From contig JBGVOE010000012.1 in assembly GCA_045126355.1 (NCBI GenBank), positions 1 through 7,699 on the forward strand: DNA of 7,699 nt, read 5' to 3'. The position numbers and the translations under genes were made by a program. The notes under the pieces were generated by a model. The model ran no database searches and was not told the origin of the DNA. It was given only the letters and a program-made list of their open reading frames with translations. This stretch comes from CAZSIA01 sp045126355. GTDB lineage: Bacteria > Bacillota_I > Bacilli_A > Acholeplasmatales > Anaeroplasmataceae. Shown here piece by piece: positions 5,343 to 7,699 of the stretch; within the stretch, counting starts at the first letter, position 1, and every line of letters starts with the position of its first letter.

Positions 5343-6023
5343 ATGCTAAATAAAAATATCTTATTAGCGGAAGATGAACCAACGATTTCACGCTTAGTTA
5401 GAACTTATTTTGAAAGAGACAACTATACAGTTTATACAGCCTCTAATGGTGAGGAAGCAATAAAAATATTTACAGAAGTTAAAATAGACTTAGTATGCTT
5501 AGACATCATGATGCCAATTATGGACGGGTTTGAAGTAACAAAAATAATTAGAGCTTCATCAGATGTTCCAATTATTATTATGACCGCTCTTCAATCTGAA
5601 GAAGATATCTTAAAAGGGTATAGCCTACACGTTGATGACTATATTACTAAACCATTTAATCCAAAAGTGTTAGTAGCTAAAGTAAATAACTTAATGATGA
5701 GAATGGATAAAGAAAACTCTTTAAAAATGGAATATAAAATCGGAGAATTATCTTTTGATTTTATAAATAGTAGTGTTACTTTTGAAGGAAAACCTTTAGA
5801 ATTAACAAAAACAGAATTTAAAATGTTAGCCTTCTTAGCAAAAAATAATAACAAAGTTTGCTCAAGAGAACTTCTTTTAGATGAAGTATGGGGACTTGAA
5901 GTTTATGTAGATGATAGAATTGTAGATGCGTATATAAAGAAATTAAGAAAGATAATCGCTCCAAAAAAATATATCAAAACAGTTTTTGGAACAGGGTATC
6001 GCTTTAGTATCGAGGAAAAATGA
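5343..6023 (+). CDS. OmpR/PhoB-family response regulator
   Basis: A 226-aa cytoplasmic transcription factor, the output half of a two-component system. The receiver domain (about 4-119) has the acidic pair Glu10-Asp11, phospho-acceptor Asp54 in VCLDIMMP, switch Thr81 and Lys103 in TKPF. The C-terminal winged-helix DNA-binding domain (about 130-224) shows LTKTEFKMLAFLAKN (154-168), the recognition-helix region DRIVDAYIKKLRK (191-203) and the wing FGTGYRF (215-221). Length is typical. An in-frame TGA at 5334 makes the ATG at 5343 the first possible start. The AAAGGA site (5327-5332) is ten bases upstream, slightly far. The gene overlaps the kinase by four bases (ATGA). The target genes cannot be named; the divergent membrane-protein gene is a candidate. 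Confidence 0.96.
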   Translation: MLNKNILLAEDEPTISRLVRTYFERDNYTVYTASNGEEAIKIFTEVKIDLVCLDIMMPIMDGFEVTKIIRASSDVPIIIMTALQSEEDILKGYSLHVDDYITKPFNPKVLVAKVNNLMMRMDKENSLKMEYKIGELSFDFINSSVTFEGKPLELTKTEFKMLAFLAKNNNKVCSRELLLDEVWGLEVYVDDRIVDAYIKKLRKIIAPKKYIKTVFGTGYRFSIEEK

Positions 6024-7114
6024 GAAAACTATTAAGAAAATTTTCCCTACATACACAAATAATATTTTCAAATACAATTCTTCTTTTACTATCATTAATA
6101 ATCTACTTTATCTATATAACTTTAATTGATGAAACAGAAGTGTATCAAAATAACCCTACATTATTTAATATCCTATATTGGTTAGTAATAATTGTTGGAT
6201 TAATGTTTGCGAGTGCATTCTTAATCGAAAAATTAACACTTCCAGCAAAAGAGTTTATCGGATACGCTAAAGAGTTTGAACAAATTGACTTTAGAGAAAT
6301 AGCGTGCGAAATGACAAACTCTGATTTTCTTAAATTAGCTAACGCTTTTAATGATTTACAAATAAAATTAAATCAAACAATCGAAGAGTTAAAGAAAAAC
6401 AATAATAAAATAATCAAATTAAACGATGATTTAAAAAATGAATTAGTTTATAAAAGAAATCTTGTAGCTTCTATTTCTCACGATATTAAAACACCACTAA
6501 CCATAATTGCGGCAACTATTTCAGCTATAAGTGATGGAATATTTAGTCCAGAAGAGACTCAAAAAGAGTTAGAAAATGTTTTAAATGAAATTGATAAAAC
6601 AAAGAAAATGTTACAAGATACAATCAATATCTATCAAATCGAATCAGAAATAAGTGATGATAAATTTGAGGAATTTAAAATCATTGAAGTCGTAAATAAT
6701 ATTACACACGACTTAAGTAAACTAATAACTAAATATAAACACACACTTCATTTAAATATCGAAAATGATATAACTATCTTTGGTGATAAGGAAAAAATAA
6801 CAACCGCAATTAAAAACTTAGTTATAAACGCAATCATCCATTCACCTATGGAAAATAATATTATGATTAATGTTATCTCAAATAAAAAACATTCAGTATT
6901 AGAAATAATAAATACTGGTGTTAATATAACAGATGAAGATATCAAAAACATCTTTAAACCATTTTATCGTGTAGATAAATCACGCACAAAACACGAAGAC
7001 TTTGGAAATGGATTAGGACTATTTATTACTAAAGAAATTATTAAAAAACACAATTTAGAAATAAATGTTGAAAACATTGAAAATGGAGTTAAATTCTATA
7101 TTATATTTAAATAA
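6020..7114 (+). CDS. Sensor histidine kinase with very short extracytoplasmic loop
   Basis: A 364-aa membrane histidine kinase, partner of the response regulator immediately upstream. TM helices are at about 14-36 and 51-70, with only about 14 residues between them outside. A HAMP-like linker and coiled coil (about 71-145) lead to the HisKA domain with phospho-acceptor His154 in SISHDIKTPL. The ATPase domain has the N-box NLVINAIIHS (266-275, Asn270), NTG (298-300) in place of the classical D-x-G, F-box FKPFYRVDKSR and G2 box GNGLGLFI (329-336). It starts at an ATGA overlap with the regulator, with CGAGGA as ribosome-binding site. The tiny loop suggests sensing within or at the membrane, or through a partner, as in intramembrane-sensing kinases; no BceAB-like transporter is in the window. 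A group II intron begins two bases after its stop, so it has no terminator of its own here. Confidence 0.95.
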   Translation: MRKLLRKFSLHTQIIFSNTILLLLSLIIYFIYITLIDETEVYQNNPTLFNILYWLVIIVGLMFASAFLIEKLTLPAKEFIGYAKEFEQIDFREIACEMTNSDFLKLANAFNDLQIKLNQTIEELKKNNNKIIKLNDDLKNELVYKRNLVASISHDIKTPLTIIAATISAISDGIFSPEETQKELENVLNEIDKTKKMLQDTINIYQIESEISDDKFEEFKIIEVVNNITHDLSKLITKYKHTLHLNIENDITIFGDKEKITTAIKNLVINAIIHSPMENNIMINVISNKKHSVLEIINTGVNITDEDIKNIFKPFYRVDKSRTKHEDFGNGLGLFITKEIIKKHNLEINVENIENGVKFYIIFK

Positions 7115-7116
7115 GA

Positions 7117-7199
7117 ATCGAATAGGAGGAAATTTTAAATAAAATTTAAAACTTCCGACCTTTCACACCACCGTACGTACCGTCCGGTATACGGCGGTT
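7117..7199 (-). ncRNA. Group II intron domains V and VI (ribozyme core)
   Basis: Domain V is a clear hairpin at 7198-7167. A 9-bp lower stem (ACCGCCGTA with TACGGTGGT), a 2-nt CG bulge on the 3' side, a 4-bp upper stem (TACC with GGTA) and a GGAC loop are present. The bulge and the CGC triad in the lower stem are the metal-binding active-site features of group II ribozymes. Domain VI follows as a 13-bp stem (7156-7144 with 7140-7128) with a UUU loop. An unpaired A at 7123, seven bases from the intron end, is the likely branch point in CCTATTCGAT. Both domains look intact, so the 3' half of the ribozyme should be competent. Confidence 0.88.
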
Positions 7200-7206
7200 C
7201 ACTTAT

Positions 7207-7699
7207 TTATCTAACGGTTCTATAGTAGAACTCCATAGACACTAGTCCTCTTGCAGCTAGTGTTTTATTTTGTATTAAAGAATTTAATGCTCCACACGCG
7301 GTATTCATATACCCTTTACGTGTATTCGCTATAGCCCATATATCCTCATCAGTTTTCTTAACATTCAAGAGGTTACGTAATTTGATAAGGCTCTTGTATC
7401 TTTTAGTGACAGTTTTCCAAGCCTTCCATATACACATTCTAATTCTTATGCGAATGGTTTTATCTAATTCTTTCAATAGCGTAATCATATCGGCTATTTT
7501 ATAGTAGTTAACCCATCCATAAATTACTTGCTTTAATTTAAGTAATCTATAATCGAGCGAAACACCCCAACTTCTTAAAGTTAGGGCTTTTAGTTTTTCT
7601 TTTATTCTTTTGACTGATTTTGGATGGACAATAACCCGTACTTTTCTACACGAGGGATTGTAGTAAAAGCCAAAGCCTAAAAATTTCACCTCATTAAAT
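7207..7699 (-). CDS. ltrA: Group II intron reverse transcriptase/maturase, C-terminal part (5' end beyond window)
   Basis: An intron-encoded protein that binds its intron RNA, assists splicing and reverse-transcribes it at the target site. The frame is still open at the right edge (codons before the GTG at 7689 read F-N-E), so about 163 C-terminal residues are seen and the RT catalytic YxDD lies outside. Counting from that GTG, FLGFGFY (3-9) closes the RT domain. The maturase (X) domain includes HPKSVKRIKEKL (22-33), GWVNYYKIADM (58-68), RMCIWKAWK (84-92) and ANTRKGY (121-127), all typical. The protein ends at YRTVR, eight bases before domain V, with no Cys-rich HNH endonuclease domain, so it is the endonuclease-lacking type. 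The symbol is used in the generic sense of LtrA-like. Confidence 0.93.
   Translation of the reverse strand, partial: FNEVKFLGFGFYYNPSCRKVRVIVHPKSVKRIKEKLKALTLRSWGVSLDYRLLKLKQVIYGWVNYYKIADMITLLKELDKTIRIRIRMCIWKAWKTVTKRYKSLIKLRNLLNVKKTDEDIWAIANTRKGYMNTACGALNSLIQNKTLAARGLVSMEFYYRTVR

Larger units (their letters stand above)
7117..7699 (-). mobile_element. Group II intron, 3' portion (5' part beyond right edge)
   Basis: A self-splicing retroelement on the minus strand. From right to left it comprises the C-terminal half of its intron-encoded reverse transcriptase/maturase, catalytic domain V, and domain VI ending in TATTCGAT. The last base fits position 7117, two bases beyond the histidine-kinase stop. 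The element is inserted antisense to the kinase, so the kinase is intact but its 3' flank is replaced. Base composition is more GC-balanced around domain V than in the neighbours, consistent with a conserved ribozyme core and recent transfer. The 5' end, EBS motifs and domains I-III lie outside the window, so the subclass and target site cannot be fixed. Confidence 0.93.

Noticed and set aside
5639..5854. A 71-codon minus-strand reading frame inside the response regulator.
   Set aside because: It is antisense to a well-conserved receiver/DNA-binding gene with no start signals; a shadow frame.
6748..6951. A 67-codon minus-strand reading frame inside the kinase.
   Set aside because: It is antisense to the conserved ATPase domain, with low-complexity hydrophobic sequence and no initiation site.
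7124..7142. A strong plus-strand Shine-Dalgarno (AGGAGGAAATTTT) right after the kinase, as if a third operon gene started here.
   Set aside because: No start codon follows, and these bases form the domain VI stem of the minus-strand group II intron.
7207..7689. The RT fragment as a complete 160-aa gene starting at GTG 7689.
   Set aside because: The frame stays open to the window edge, and the GTG lies in the middle of the conserved end of the RT domain (VKFLGFGFY), so the true start is outside.
1..7699. CRISPR arrays, toxin-antitoxin pairs or phage structural genes.
   Set aside because: No spaced direct repeats or paired small genes were seen on either strand; the only mobile DNA is the group II intron.

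Overview
The window is AT-rich DNA from a low-GC Bacillota or Mycoplasmatota-type bacterium; I cannot place the genus. The genetic code looks standard rather than mycoplasmal. Tryptophan is TGG at the codons checked, and the response-regulator gene ends at a TGA that overlaps the next start codon (ATGA).

Left part (about 1-4053, all minus strand): a housekeeping block. Reading leftward from a promoter near 4050, mnmG (tRNA wobble-uridine modification) overlaps rsmG (16S rRNA m7G methylation) by one base. A 56-aa DUF951 zinc-ribbon-like gene and a small MscS-type channel follow closely. A long stem-loop lies just after the channel gene. Next come a consensus-spaced promoter, tRNA-Tyr(GUA), and a very strong rRNA promoter with an A/T-rich UP-like tract and a boxA-like leader. 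The first bases of a 16S rRNA gene run off the left edge. tRNA modification, 16S methylation, a tRNA and an rRNA operon therefore sit together, resembling the oriC-proximal mnmG-rsmG neighbourhood of Bacillota but without noc/parAB between rsmG and the channel.

Middle (4054-5342): a divergent intergenic region carries a perfect match to the CcpA cre consensus. It precedes a stand-alone 100-aa P-loop protein on the plus strand, which converges on a 210-aa two-TM protein of unknown function on the minus strand. The two genes share a bidirectional intrinsic terminator. The membrane-protein gene and the next plus-strand operon diverge from overlapping extended -10 promoters, and a near-perfect palindrome lies in the operon leader.

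Right part (5343-7699): an OmpR-type response regulator and its histidine kinase are translationally coupled by an ATGA overlap. The kinase has a very short extracytoplasmic loop. Two bases after the kinase stop lies the 3' end of a group II intron on the minus strand (domains VI and V, then the C-terminal maturase part of its reverse transcriptase). The rest of the intron lies beyond the right edge.

No clearly new multi-gene system is evident. The less-described items are the minimal P-loop protein with the cre-like site, the 210-aa membrane protein with its symmetrical divergent promoter, and the alternating purine-pyrimidine stem-loop after mscS.
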